A DNA stretch of 64,000 nt. Origin: Streptomyces monashensis. GTDB taxonomy: Bacteria; Actinomycetota; Actinomycetes; Streptomycetales; Streptomycetaceae. The stretch spans positions 108,804-172,803 of the forward strand of contig NZ_MLYO01000015.1 in the NCBI RefSeq assembly GCF_001866665.1, given 5' to 3'. Shown one piece after another: positions 26,753 through 36,400 of this stretch. Position 1 is the first letter of the stretch, and each line of letters starts with the position of its first letter. Both the position numbers and the translations under genes were made by a program. The notes below the pieces were generated by a model. It saw nothing but the letters and a program-made list of their open reading frames with translations, did not search any database and was not told where the DNA came from.

Positions 26753-27504
26753 GTGCCGCCTCCCGAGCCCGAGTTCCGCGCCGGTCTCACCTCGACGGCC
26801 TGGTCGAGGAAGGAGGCGAGCAGGACGATGATGCCCGAGCCGACCTCGACGCCGACCGCCGCGTTCAGCAACGGCACCAGGCCGCCGGAGGAGAGCTGGC
26901 CGAAGGTGCCGAGCGGCAGCACGTTCTGGAGGTAGGCCCCGCCGGCGATCAGCCCGGCGAACCCCAGAGCCACGAAGGCGCCCGCGCCGAGCGCGTCGGC
27001 CAGGTCGAGCACGGCCAGCGGGCGGATGCGTTTGAGCACGCGGTAGTCGGCGGCCACATACGCCATGTGCAGCCCGGTGGCGAGAATGACACCGCCCTGG
27101 AATCCTCCGCCCGGCGACAACTGGCCGTGCGCCACGATGTACACGCCGGTCAGGAGCGTGATCGGCACCATCACCAGGCCCAGCAGCCGGGTGCTGGGCA
27201 GGACTCGCCCTGCCTGCGGCGGGCCGACGCGCTCGTCGCGGGCACGGCGCAGCAGTACGAGCGTCCCGAGTACCGAGGCGAACAGGATCGACTCCTCTCC
27301 GAGGGTGTCCAGGGCGCGCTGGTCGAAGTTGACCGAGGAGACCACGTTGGCGGTGCGCTGCCGCAGGGACGTGGCCACCGCGCGGGTGCCGTAAGGGTGC
27401 ACCGCCGTCCCGAAGTGCGGCAGTCCGGTGCAGGCGAGCGTGTACACCGCGGCGAAGACGACGGCAGTGGCCCAGAACAGCCGGATGCGCGCGCTACGAC
27501 TCAT
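26749..27504 (-). CDS. MbhE-MnhB fusion subunit of Mrp antiporter
   Basis: 251 residues combining two modules. The first 100 residues hold NVVSSVNFDQRALDTLGEES, the match to the MbhE-like C-terminal end of MrpA (NVV-xx-xxDFRGxDTLGE). The rest is MnhB-like: VMVPITLLTGVYIVAHGQLS, PGGGFQGGVILAT and GAYLQNVLPLG near the end. In most Mrp systems MbhE is the tail of the large MrpA subunit; here it has been joined to MrpB instead. Overlaps mnhC by 4 bases and the MbhD-like gene by 11 bases. Confidence 0.85.
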   Translation of the reverse strand: MSRSARIRLFWATAVVFAAVYTLACTGLPHFGTAVHPYGTRAVATSLRQRTANVVSSVNFDQRALDTLGEESILFASVLGTLVLLRRARDERVGPPQAGRVLPSTRLLGLVMVPITLLTGVYIVAHGQLSPGGGFQGGVILATGLHMAYVAADYRVLKRIRPLAVLDLADALGAGAFVALGFAGLIAGGAYLQNVLPLGTFGQLSSGGLVPLLNAAVGVEVGSGIIVLLASFLDQAVEVRPARNSGSGGGT

Positions 27505-27799
27505 CGCCGCCCTCCTGCCCGCGCTCGTCCCCGTCGTGGCGCGAAGCCGTCGAGCGGCGCACCTTGCGGACCGTCAGCAGGATGAGCAGCGGGGTGACCG
27601 CCGTACCGACGGCCAACTGGGAGAGGGCCACATCGGGTGCCTGGAGAAAGGTGAACAGGACGGTGAGGCACAGACCGAGGACGGCCAGTAGGACAGCCTG
27701 CCGCACCGGGTCGCGAGCCAGCGCCGCGGCTGTGGCGCTCGCCGCGACCAGCAGCAGCGCGCCGGCGATCAGATACTCCTGGACAACGGCGGTGCTCAC
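27494..27799 (-). CDS. DUF4040/MbhD-like subunit of Mrp antiporter
   Basis: 101 residues from a GTG start (VSTAVVQEY) that overlaps the stop of mnhG in GTGAGTGA-like context. Three hydrophobic helices: LIAGALLLVAASATAAALA, AVLLAVLGLCLTVLFTFL, AVGTAVTPLLILLTV, with the conserved QAPDVALSQLAVG between the last two. This is the MbhD domain, normally part of the MrpA C-terminus. A charged cytoplasmic tail (about 25 residues) ends the protein. Confidence 0.85.
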   Translation of the reverse strand: MSTAVVQEYLIAGALLLVAASATAAALARDPVRQAVLLAVLGLCLTVLFTFLQAPDVALSQLAVGTAVTPLLILLTVRKVRRSTASRHDGDERGQEGGDES

Positions 27800-28104
27800 T
27801 CCGGGGAGTCCCTTCGCAGCAGGTGTTCGTGCTGGGCCGTCGCCCTGCCGATCGCCATCGTCGTGACCGTCCCGCCGACCGCCACGACCACCGCGACGAC
27901 GACCAGCTTGACGGCGGCGCGCCCGGGGCCGTTCTCGACTGCCAGGGCGAGCGCGACGAGCGGAGTGCCGACGGTGGAGGCGGGGGTGAGGGCATGCAGT
28001 CTCTGGTACGGCCGGGGGAGGGCCACCAGGCCGACGGCGGACAGTACCAGCGCACCGGTACCGGCGATGAGCAGGACGAGTGCGCACACATGACGGGCAG
28101 CCAT
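27796..28104 (-). CDS. mnhG: Mrp antiporter subunit G
   Basis: 102 residues from the ATG of MAARHVC (an ATG five codons upstream, overlapping mnhF, is possible). Three helices with the MnhG signature between the first two: VGLVALPRPYQRLHALTPAS, followed by TVGTPLVALALAV and VVVAVVVAVGGTVTTMAIGRA. MnhG is required for assembly of the complex. One base separates it from the mnhF stop. Confidence 0.9.
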   Translation of the reverse strand: MAARHVCALVLLIAGTGALVLSAVGLVALPRPYQRLHALTPASTVGTPLVALALAVENGPGRAAVKLVVVAVVVAVGGTVTTMAIGRATAQHEHLLRRDSPE

Positions 28105-28105
28105 G

Positions 28106-28396
28106 TCACGGGTTCCCATGAGTCCGGGCACCGGGGGCCTCGATCGACCGGCCGCCGAGGAAACGGGAGAAGACCAGCGTTCCGGTGGGTCCCAGCACGG
28201 CGAGGACGAGGCCGAGGTCGGCGAAGGAACTACGGCCGAACCCCTGAGCCGTCAGCAGCAGAACTGCGGTGACGACGGAGGTCGCCAGGCTGAGACCCGC
28301 GAGCCTCTCGACCGCCGAGTCCCGGCCGGCGGCCCAGACGCACGGCGGCATACCCAGGGTCAGCATGACTGCGATCGCGAGCAGCCAGGCGTTCAC
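28106..28396 (-). CDS. mnhF: Mrp antiporter subunit F
   Basis: 96 residues, three helices (LLAIAVMLTLGMPPCVWAA, LATSVVTAVLLLTAQGF, LGLVLAVLGPTGTLVFSRFL). The short length, the R-x5-R/V-E-R-L segment after helix one and the DLGLVLAVLG-x-x-GTLVF end match MnhF/MrpF. It overlaps the stop of mnhE by 4 bases. Confidence 0.88.
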   Translation of the reverse strand: MNAWLLAIAVMLTLGMPPCVWAAGRDSAVERLAGLSLATSVVTAVLLLTAQGFGRSSFADLGLVLAVLGPTGTLVFSRFLGGRSIEAPGARTHGNP

Positions 28397-28893
28397 CGGC
28401 GCATCCCCTCGGTGAGCAGATCCTCCAGACTCGTACGGTCATCGGAGAGAAAGTGGGCGACGGCTGTCTGCGAGGCTCGCCCCGTCCTCCGTGGTTCGCG
28501 TACGTGTACGTCGACGACGTATGCGCCGGGGGTGGACGACAGCAGAGCGCAGGCCCACGCGGCACCCGTTCCGGGGGAAAGCGTCATCATCTTCAGGCTC
28601 CCTTGCGAGGAACGGCCGCCGAGGGCACGCGTGGTGGCCCGGCACAGTCTGCTCAGGTCGGTGAGGACCGCGCCGGGCCACGCGAGCGTGGCCGCCCCCC
28701 ATCGCCGGGTGCCGCCCAACCGGGCACCGGACGCGGTGTGGACGGCCCGTGCGGCGACCGCCGCGATCAGCGATCCGCCCGCGACGACGACGAGTTCGAG
28801 GGGCGAGACGGTGCTGATGAACAGGACGTTGACGACGACCAGCACCGCCCACCAGGCCAGTACCTCGCCGAGTGCCGCCGGTGCCTTGCGCAT
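28393..28893 (-). CDS. mnhE: Mrp antiporter subunit E
   Basis: 166 residues (start at the second of two ATGs; the first adds one residue). Two N-terminal helices (LAWWAVLVVVNVLFI, LELVVVAGGSLIAAVAA), then VLTDLSRLCRATTRAL and the conserved LSPGTGAAWACALLSSTPGA region with VVDVHV. This is MnhE/MrpE with the family's TLTPGT...GS-like motif as TLSPGT. First gene of the operon; its upstream 260 bases contain GGGTACCC palindromic sequence but no convincing promoter. Confidence 0.88.
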   Translation of the reverse strand: MRKAPAALGEVLAWWAVLVVVNVLFISTVSPLELVVVAGGSLIAAVAARAVHTASGARLGGTRRWGAATLAWPGAVLTDLSRLCRATTRALGGRSSQGSLKMMTLSPGTGAAWACALLSSTPGAYVVDVHVREPRRTGRASQTAVAHFLSDDRTSLEDLLTEGMRR

Positions 28894-29161
28894 CACCCCT
28901 CCTCACCCACAGCCGTCGTGGACCAGCAACGTGTACCGTGCGCCGCCACCGCCATGCCCTGCGCACGCCGGGGAGAGCGACCCCTCGGGCCGAGCATCAC
29001 CGCGATGGAGCATCGTGTGCGGACGCGGGTACCCACGCCATCGGATGTCGGCTGTGGCAGGCGTGGTCCCGTCGGTGGGCGGCATGGACGCGCCCACCGA
29101 CGGGACTCCTCGTGCCGCGATCGTCCTCCGCGAGCGGGCCGCCTTGTGGAACCGGGTGTGT

Positions 29162-29317
29162 CTACCAGTAGTGGCGTCGGCCGCCGACGGCGTGGCCGAC
29201 GGACCCGAGGAGGAACAGGATGACGCCGACGACGAGCAGGATGATTCCGATCGTCCACAGGATGCCGATGTTCAGGACGAACCCGACGATGAGCAGGATG
29301 ACGCCGAGTGCGATCAT
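29162..29317 (-). CDS. 51-residue two-helix membrane protein
   Basis: A short gene on the minus strand: MIALGVILLIVGFVLNIGIL, a second helix WTIGIILLVVGVILFLLGSV, then a basic end GGRRHYW. It matches the small DUF6131-type hydrophobic proteins common in Streptomyces stress clusters. AGAAAGAAG lies upstream of the start. Codon bias is strong and the length typical. Function unknown; it sits between the Mrp operon and two related helical proteins. Confidence 0.75.
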   Translation of the reverse strand: MIALGVILLIVGFVLNIGILWTIGIILLVVGVILFLLGSVGHAVGGRRHYW

Positions 29318-29350
29318 GGCGCTCTTCTTTCTCTCCGGCTGGTGTGTTTC

Positions 29351-29851
29351 TCAGGTGGTGAGCAGGCGGTTGAAGAAAGAGCGGTAGTGCCGCAGGGCCA
29401 TACGCAGGGCTTCGGTGTCGGCCTGCCCGCCCCGGCTCCACTGTTCTTCGAGTGTCTTCTTGTGCTCGTCGAACGTTGTGGCGAGCGTCTGCATGAGGTC
29501 GGCGACCAGGCTGTCCGCGGCTTGCACCGCGTCACGGGGATCGTCGACGAAGGTGGTCTGGATCTTCTCCCAGCGATTGCGGAAGTCGTCCTCGGCCTCG
29601 GCCGTCAACAATTGCGGCATCTCGTCCGCGTCCCCGGTCCGTACCTTCGCCGCATCGGCGGCCGCGGGGGCTTTCGTCTCGCGGAACGTGGTGTCGTCGG
29701 ACGCGTCCGCCCCTTTGGCATCCTCGCCCTCGCCCGGGTAGACCGGGGGAGTCGGGGCGGTGCTCGGGGCTGCGTCGGTCTCGCGGGGCTGGGCGAGGTC
29801 TTCGGTGGACAGTCCGCTGTCGGTGGTGTGCGGTGTGTCGTCGCGTTGCAT
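29351..29851 (-). CDS. helical protein sharing a domain with its neighbour
   Basis: 166 residues, no signal or membrane segment. The first 75 residues are acidic and disordered (Thr/Ala/Pro/Asp-rich). The rest is a helical domain: DDFRNRWEKIQTTFVDDPRD, AVQAADSLVADLMQTL, FDEHKKTLEEQW, and ALRMALRHYRSFFNRLL. The same domain is encoded next door (29889-30446), where the equivalent pieces are DWDHVQHEFVDRPEDAVHDA and LRSAMVHYRALFDELL, so the two arose by duplication. I do not know the family's function; actinobacteria carry such proteins near stress genes. Confidence 0.75.
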   Translation of the reverse strand: MQRDDTPHTTDSGLSTEDLAQPRETDAAPSTAPTPPVYPGEGEDAKGADASDDTTFRETKAPAAADAAKVRTGDADEMPQLLTAEAEDDFRNRWEKIQTTFVDDPRDAVQAADSLVADLMQTLATTFDEHKKTLEEQWSRGGQADTEALRMALRHYRSFFNRLLTT

Positions 29852-29888
29852 AACTGCTCCGTGTCCGTCGGTCCCGGCTGTCGGGATG

Positions 29889-30446
29889 TCACGCCGGGAC
29901 GTGGCGGGTCTGGCCGCCGTCGGAGAGAAGTTCGTCGAACAGTGCCCGGTAGTGGACCATGGCGCTGCGCAGCTGTTCGGTGGTGGCCTTGTGGCCTTCG
30001 CTGAGCGTGTCGATCTCGTGGGCGGCCCTGTAGTGCTCGAGGGTGCGGCTGTGTTCCACGGAAAGATCCTTGAGCTGCTGGTCGTAGCCTTCGGTGGGGT
30101 AGCCGCGTTCCTGCATGACGGAGGTGACCAGTCGGTCCGCGTCGTGCACGGCGTCCTCCGGCCGGTCCACGAACTCGTGCTGCACGTGGTCCCAGTCCCG
30201 TGTGTAGCGCTCGCGGAGACGGTCGGGCAGGGGCTTGATGTCGAGTTTGTCGTGTCGCTTCTCGCGCGCGCTGAGCTCGCGCTCGGCGGCGAGCCTGCTG
30301 TCGGCGGCGTCGACCGTCCGTTCGTACTCGGGGCCGTAGCGCTTCTGCAGGGCCCGGTGCCGCATGAAGAGAGCCAGGCCCACGGCGATCAGCACGACGA
30401 CCACCGCGACGGGAATGACGATGGCCAGAAGTGTGCCGGTGGACAT
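29889..30446 (-). CDS. membrane-anchored helical protein
   Basis: 185 residues starting MSTGTLLAI, with a near-perfect AAGGAGGTGG site. One N-terminal transmembrane helix (LAIVIPVAVVVVLIAVGLALF) anchors a cytoplasmic helical domain: a Lys/Glu-rich linker, LRERYTRDWDHVQHEFVDRP, EDAVHDADRLVTSVMQERGY, and LRSAMVHYRALFDELL. The domain is shared with the product of the next gene downstream, which lacks the anchor. The upstream region is AT-rich for this genome (AATATTTTTCC around 30470), suggesting a promoter. Confidence 0.78.
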   Translation of the reverse strand: MSTGTLLAIVIPVAVVVVLIAVGLALFMRHRALQKRYGPEYERTVDAADSRLAAERELSAREKRHDKLDIKPLPDRLRERYTRDWDHVQHEFVDRPEDAVHDADRLVTSVMQERGYPTEGYDQQLKDLSVEHSRTLEHYRAAHEIDTLSEGHKATTEQLRSAMVHYRALFDELLSDGGQTRHVPA

Positions 30447-30536
30447 CGGGCCACCTCCTTCCGGATAATTCAATATTTTTCCGAGTTCCCGTTCTGTGTG
30501 AATTACTCCTTTTCGCGGAAAGGCGTACGCGTCCCG

Positions 30537-31646
30537 TCAACCGGTTCGGTACGGGGCTGCTCGCTCGCCGGCGATGCTCAGGCCCAGTCCGGGTGCCTGT
30601 GTCTGGCCGACGCCGAGGGAGCCGCCGTCGGCGTCCAAGGTGCCGTCGAAGAGCAGCCGCTCGATCCTGACGTGGTCGTGGAACCATTCCAGATGACGCA
30701 GATTGGGCACCGCGGCCGCAGCGTGCACGTGTGCGTGCGGGGCGCAGTGGCCCGAGATCTCCAGGCCGTGGCTCTGGGCCAGAGCCGCGACCCGTAGCCA
30801 GACCGTGATGCCGCCGCACCGGGTGACGTCGGCCTGGAGGCAGTCGACGGCGCGGGCGGCGAGCATGTGCCGGAAGTACGACAGCGTGTAGCCGTACTCT
30901 CCGGCCGTGACGTCGGGAGTGACCTGGGCGCGGACGGCGGCCAGGGCATCGGGATGGTCGGAGGAGACAGGTTCCTCGAACCACACGACTCCTTCGTCGG
31001 CGAGGCCCGCGGCCACACGGACCGCCTGCTTCATGCCGTAGCCGCCGTTGGCGTCCACGTACAGCCCGGTCTTCGGGCCGACGACGGCGCGCGCCTGGGT
31101 GACGCGGCGCAGGTCCCGGTCCTCGCATCGGCCCCACGACTCCCCGATCTTGATCTTGACGCGCGGTATGCCCTCCGTCTCCACCCAGTCGCGCAACTGC
31201 CGCTCCAGACGGCTGTCGCCGTAGGTGGTGAAGCCGCCGCTGCCGTAGACGGGCACATCGTCGCGGGCCGCTCCGAGGAGCTGGACCAGAGGAAGACCGA
31301 GCACACGTGCCTTGGCGTCCCACAGGGCGATGTCGACGGCGGAGAGGGCCTGTGCCGCGACACCGGGCAGACCCGCGTTGCGTACGGCGCGGGCCATGGC
31401 CTCGTTCGCGCGGGGCACGTCGAGAACGGAGATGCCGGTGACGACGTCCGCGAGCAGGCCGTCGATGACGCGGGCCGCGGCGGGTGGGGCGTACGTGTAG
31501 CCGAGGCCGGTGACCGTCCCGCAGTGGACCGTGGCCAGGACCAGGGTGGTGCTGTCCCAGGCGAGGGTGCCGTCCGCCTCGGGCGTGTCGGTGGGGACGG
31601 TGTAGACCTCGCCGGCCAGGCGTTCCACCGGCCGGGCGACCGTCAC
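30537..31646 (-). CDS. enolase-superfamily (mandelate racemase/muconate lactonizing-type) enzyme
   Basis: 369 residues. Capping domain first, then a TIM barrel with the superfamily residues in order: RVKIKIGES (KxK acid/base lysine), DANGGYG (first metal Asp), WFEEPVSSD (second metal Glu), TAGEYGY (third metal Glu), and GHCAPHAH near the end (His). The KxK plus late His places it in the mandelate racemase subgroup, whose members dehydrate sugar acids or racemise. The exact substrate is not readable. Its GTG start overlaps the stop of the TPP-enzyme gene (GTGA), so both are made together, with the FAD/Fe-S enzyme upstream. Confidence 0.88.
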   Translation of the reverse strand: MTVARPVERLAGEVYTVPTDTPEADGTLAWDSTTLVLATVHCGTVTGLGYTYAPPAAARVIDGLLADVVTGISVLDVPRANEAMARAVRNAGLPGVAAQALSAVDIALWDAKARVLGLPLVQLLGAARDDVPVYGSGGFTTYGDSRLERQLRDWVETEGIPRVKIKIGESWGRCEDRDLRRVTQARAVVGPKTGLYVDANGGYGMKQAVRVAAGLADEGVVWFEEPVSSDHPDALAAVRAQVTPDVTAGEYGYTLSYFRHMLAARAVDCLQADVTRCGGITVWLRVAALAQSHGLEISGHCAPHAHVHAAAAVPNLRHLEWFHDHVRIERLLFDGTLDADGGSLGVGQTQAPGLGLSIAGERAAPYRTG

Positions 31647-33433
31647 CGGTGGCCTCCGGGCAGGAACTCCTGAACCTTGGCCCTGAAGCCCTGCCGGATC
31701 ATGGCGGCCCGGTCGCTGTCGCCCTTGAGGACGGATGCCGCGGCTGCTTCGATCTGGTCGAGCGTGGCGTGCGGCGGGATCGGTGGTACGGCGGGGTCGG
31801 TCACGAAGTCGAGCACACAGGGGCGGTCGGCCGCGAGGGCGGCCTCCCAGGCACCCGTCACACCGTCGGGCTTTTCGACCCGCATGCCGGCCAGGCCGAG
31901 CGAGCGGGCGAAATCGGCGTACCCGACGTCGGGGATCGACTGCGAGGGCAGGAACTGCGGGGCGCCCTCCATCGCGCGCATCTCCCAGGTCACCTGGTTG
32001 AGGTCCCGGTTGTTGAAGACGGCGACGATCAGTCGCGGATCGGCCCAGTCCCGCCAGTACTTGGCGACGGTGATCAGCTCGGCCATGCCGTTCATCTGCA
32101 TCGCCCCGTCACCGACCAGGGCGATCGCCGGCCGGTCGCCGTGCGCGAACTTCGCGCCGATGGCGTACGGCACGCCGGGCCCCATGGTGGCCAGCGTCCC
32201 CGACAGCGAACCGCGCATCGCGCCGCGCAGCCTCAGGTGCCGGGCGTACCAGTTGGCCGCCGAGCCCGAGTCGGAGGACAGGATGACGTCGTCCGGGAGC
32301 AGTCCGCTGAGCGCGTGGGTGACATACTCCGGGTTGACGGGGTCGGCCTCGACGGCGGCCCGTCGCTCCATCACCTCCCACCAGCGTGCCACGTTGTCCT
32401 CGATCGTCTTCTGCCACGCCCGGTCCTCGGTCTGCTCCAGCAGCGGCAGCAGCCTGCGCAGCGTGCGTGCGGCGTCGCCGACGAGGTTGACCTCGAACGG
32501 GTAGCGCAGCCCGACCATGTGCGGGTCGATGTCGATCTGTACGGCCCGTGCCTGGCCGAACTCCGGCAGGAACTGCGTGTAGGGGAAGGACGAACCGATC
32601 ACGAGCAGTGTGTCGCAGTCGCGCATCATCTCGTACGACGGCCGGGTGCCCAGCAGCCCGATGGCGCCGGTGACGTAGGGCAGGTCGTCGTCCAGGGCGT
32701 CCTTGCCCAGCAGGGCCTTGGCGACCCCGGCGCCGAGCCGCTCGGCGACCTCCGTGACCTCCGTTCGCGCGCCGCGCGCGCCCTGGCCGATCAAAACCGC
32801 CGTCTTCCCATCCGAGTTGAGTACATCGGCGGCACGTCGCAGGTCCTCGTCGTCCGGCACCGCCGTGGAGTGCGGCATGCCGAGGCTGGAGGGGACCATC
32901 TTGAAGGCGTGCTCGGGCGGCGAGTAGTCCAGTTCCTGGACGTCGGCGGGGACGATCAGGGCCGTCACCGAGCGGCGCGCCAGCGCCGTGCGCAGCGCGC
33001 GGTCGAGGACGTTCGGGAGCTGCTCGGGGACGGTGACCATCTCGCAGAAGTCCGAGGCGACGTCCTTGTACAGGCTGATGAGGTCGACTTCCTGCTGGTA
33101 CGAGCCGCCCATGGCGCTGCGGTTGGTCTGCCCGACGATCGCGACCACGGGCACGTGGTCGAGCTTGGCGTCGTACAGGCCGTTGAGGAGGTGGATGGCG
33201 CCGGGGCCGGAGGTCGCGGCGCAGACACCGACCCGGCCGGAGAACTTGGCGTATCCCACGGCCTCGAAAGCGGACATCTCCTCGTGGCGGGACTGGACGA
33301 AGCGGGGGTTGTTCTCGGCTCGCCCCCAGGCGGCGAGGAGACCGTTGATCCCGTCGCCGGGATAGGCGAAGACATGCTCCACGTCCCACTCGCGCAGGCG
33401 CTGGAGGATGTAGTCGGAGACATTCGTCGACAT
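31643..33433 (-). CDS. thiamine pyrophosphate-requiring enzyme (pyruvate oxidase/acetolactate synthase-like)
   Basis: 596 residues with all three domains of the POX/ALS family. The N-terminal PYR domain has VFAYPGDGINGLLAAWG and the catalytic Glu in SRHEEMSAFEAVGYAKFSG (about residue 51). The central domain has VLIGQGARGA. The C-terminal PP domain has the TPP motif VGDGAMQMNGMAEL...FNNRDLN (GDG-x(26)-NN). It lacks the mitochondrial-like membrane tail of E. coli PoxB. It probably decarboxylates pyruvate or a related 2-oxo acid in the cytoplasm. In operon with a hydroxyacid dehydrogenase upstream and an enolase-superfamily enzyme downstream. Confidence 0.88.
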   Translation of the reverse strand: MSTNVSDYILQRLREWDVEHVFAYPGDGINGLLAAWGRAENNPRFVQSRHEEMSAFEAVGYAKFSGRVGVCAATSGPGAIHLLNGLYDAKLDHVPVVAIVGQTNRSAMGGSYQQEVDLISLYKDVASDFCEMVTVPEQLPNVLDRALRTALARRSVTALIVPADVQELDYSPPEHAFKMVPSSLGMPHSTAVPDDEDLRRAADVLNSDGKTAVLIGQGARGARTEVTEVAERLGAGVAKALLGKDALDDDLPYVTGAIGLLGTRPSYEMMRDCDTLLVIGSSFPYTQFLPEFGQARAVQIDIDPHMVGLRYPFEVNLVGDAARTLRRLLPLLEQTEDRAWQKTIEDNVARWWEVMERRAAVEADPVNPEYVTHALSGLLPDDVILSSDSGSAANWYARHLRLRGAMRGSLSGTLATMGPGVPYAIGAKFAHGDRPAIALVGDGAMQMNGMAELITVAKYWRDWADPRLIVAVFNNRDLNQVTWEMRAMEGAPQFLPSQSIPDVGYADFARSLGLAGMRVEKPDGVTGAWEAALAADRPCVLDFVTDPAVPPIPPHATLDQIEAAAASVLKGDSDRAAMIRQGFRAKVQEFLPGGHR

Positions 33434-33463
33434 GGTTCGCGATCCTTTCCGGCGGGGGTGCGG

Positions 33464-36400
33464 TTACGGTGACCGGCGGCGCAGCGTTCGTACGGCGAGC
33501 GGACCGGCCGTCGCGAGGAGTACGGCGGTGCCGGCCGCTGTCGCCCAACGGGCTCCGGCGGACGGTGGCTCGGGGCGGGCGGCCAGGCGTTCGGGTTGCT
33601 CGGCGGGCAGGTTGCCGGCGAGACCGAGAGCCAGCGCCTCGGCCAGGTGCAGGGCCCGGCGCCCGGCGCCGCCCTGCTCGATCTGGGTGCGGCAACTGAA
33701 CCCGTCGGCGAGCACGAGGGCGCTGGGCGCAGCCGCGCGGACGGCCGGCAGGACCCCCAGCTCGCCTATCGCCAGGGACACGTCGTGATGGCCCCGTTCG
33801 AAGCCGAAGTTGCCGGCCAGGCCGCAGCAGCCCTCGTCCAGGACATCGGCGTCCAGGCCGGCGCGGCGCATCAGCTCACGATCGGCGTCGAACTTCATGA
33901 CCGCGTGCTGGTGGCAGTGGATCTGCACGGTCGCCTGCCTGGCCAGCCGGGGCGGACGCCATGTGGCGGGCGCGTGCTCGACCAGTTGCTCGGCGAAGGT
34001 GCGCGTCTGCTTCGCCAGCCGCCGCACGTCCTCGTCGCCGGGGAGCAGTTCGGGGGCGTCGGAGCGGAACACGGCCGTGCAGGACGGCTCCAGGCCGATG
34101 ACGGGGGTTCCCGCGTCGAGATAGGGACGCAGTGCCCGCGTGGTGCGGTGCAACGCCCGCTGGGCCGTGGCGAGTTGGCCGGTGGAGATCCACGTCAGCC
34201 CGCAGCACAGGGGTGCGTCGGGTACGGCGACGCGGAATCCGGCGTCTTCGAGAAGCCGTGCCGCGGAGATGGCCACCGACGGATGGAAGTGGTTGCTGAA
34301 GGTGTCCGGCCACAGGAGTACCGTCGCCGGATCGGCCGGGTCCGGCCGCTGCCCGCCGTTCTCCTGCCACCAGCGCACGAACGACCGCTCGGCGAAGAGC
34401 GGAGCCGTCCTGTCCGGTTCGACACCGGCGAGCCACCGTCCGGCCCGGCCGAGGCCCGGGGCGTCCAGCACATCGTTCGCCAACCACGGTACGTGAGAGG
34501 CAAGTTGGGCCCACAGCGGCAGCCAGCCCAGCGAGTAGTGGGCGGCGGGGCGGAGCCGGCCGGCGTAGTGGTGGGAGAGGAACTCCGCCTTGTACGTGGC
34601 CATGTCCACGCCGGTCGGGCAGTCGGACTTGCATCCCTTGCAGGCCAGGCACAGGTCCAGGGCGTCGCGCACCTCGGTCGAGTGCCACCCGTCGGTGACC
34701 GCGGAGTCCGGGTGCCCGTCGAGCATCTCGAACAGCAGCCGCGCCCGGCCCCGGGTGGAGTGCTCCTCCTCCCGGGTGGCCCGGTAGGAGGGACACATCA
34801 CGCCGCCACGCCGGCTGCGGCAGTTGCCGATGCCCACACAGCGCAGCACCGCCCGGGTGAAGGAGTGGTCGTCGTCGGGGTACCCGAAGCGGGTCTCCGG
34901 GTCGGCGGGACGCCAGTCGGCGCCGAGACGCAGCCTGCTGTCGACGGGATTCGGGTCGACGACCTTGCCCGGATTCATCCGGTCGTCCGGGTCGAACAGG
35001 GACTTCAGCTCGCCGAAGGCGGTCACCAGCCGTCGGCCGAACATCCGGGTCAGCAGCTCACCACGGGCCTGACCGTCGCCGTGTTCACCCGACAGCGAGC
35101 CGCCGTAGGAAGCGACGAGATCGGCGGCCCGCTCCACGAACCGGCGGAAGTCCGCAACGCCCTGCGCGGTCCGCAGCCCGAACGGGATGCGGGTGTGCAC
35201 ACAACCTTGCCCGAAGTGGCCGTACAGGGAGGGGTCGTCGTAGTCGAACTCGTCGAACAGGCGCTTCAGGTCCCGCAGATAGTCACCCAGCCGTTCCGGC
35301 GGTACGGCCGAGTCCTCCCAGCCCTCCCAGGTCTCCCGGTCGTCCGGTGGGCGTGCCGTCACCCCGAGGCCGGCCTCCCGGGCCCTGAGCATCTTCTGCT
35401 CGCGCGAGGGTTGGTCGGAGAAGGCGACCGAGGGGTCCCGCTCGGCGCGGCCGATCGCTTGCAGCAGGGCGTGGGCCTGTTCGTCCACGTCCTCCTGGCT
35501 GTCCCCGGAGAACTGCGTGAGCAGCCAGCTGTCGCCCTCGGGGAGCGCGGCGAGCGAGTCGAGATAGGCGTGCTCCTCGCGCATCAGCTGGGCCATCCGG
35601 CCGTCCAGAGCCTCCAGTTGGGCGGGGGCACAGTGCTCCAGCAGATGAGGCACGTCATCCGCGGCCCGGCAGATGTCGGCGTACCCGAGCACGAGCAGCG
35701 ACTGGCAGGGGGGCACCGGGACGAGACCGAGTTCGGCGTGCAGGACGGTCACCAGGGTGCCTTCGCTACCCACCAGGGTCCGTGCGACGTCGAAGCCGTT
35801 CTCCGGGAGCAACGAGTCGAGGTTGTAGCCGGAGACCCGGCGCGGGATCTTCGGGTAGCCGCGCCGGATGTCGGCCAGGTAGGTACCGGCGATCCGGTCC
35901 AGGCCGTCGTAGATCTCCGCCCGCCGTCCGCCCTCCGCGGCGATCCGCGCGCGCTCGGCCCGGCCGGTGGGTCCCACCCACATGCGCAGCCCGTCGTAGG
36001 TCATGACCTCCAGTCGGCGTACGTTGTCGGCCGTCTTGCCGTAGGCCTGCGCGGAGGCGCCGCACGAGTTGTTGCCGATCATGCCGCCCAGGGCACAGTG
36101 GCTGTGCGTCGAGGGCTTCGGGCCGAACTGCAGCCGGTGATCGGCGAGTCGGCGGTTGAGTTCGTCGAGGACGATTCCCGGCTCGACGACACAGGTACGG
36201 GCCTCGGGGTCGACGGCGACGAGGTGGTCGCAGTACTTGGTCCAGTCGATCACGACGGCCGTGTTGGTGCTCTGCCCGGCCAGGCTGGTGCCTCCGCCGC
36301 GCGACAGCACCGGCGCGTCGAACCGGGCGCAGATCTCCACCGTGTGGGCTGCCGCCTCGACCGACCGGGGGACGACCACGCCGAGGGGTACCTGCCGGTA

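Noticed and set aside
29040..29065. GGGTACCC upstream of the Mrp operon and the small membrane-protein gene, as a SigB-type -10.
   Set aside because: No GNNT at 14-16 bases upstream on either strand, so I do not call a promoter.
31649..33472. 607-codon plus-strand open frame antisense to the TPP-enzyme gene.
   Set aside because: Shadow of a high-GC gene: composition is Arg/Val/Gly/Asp-rich with no motif, and the minus strand encodes a clear enzyme.
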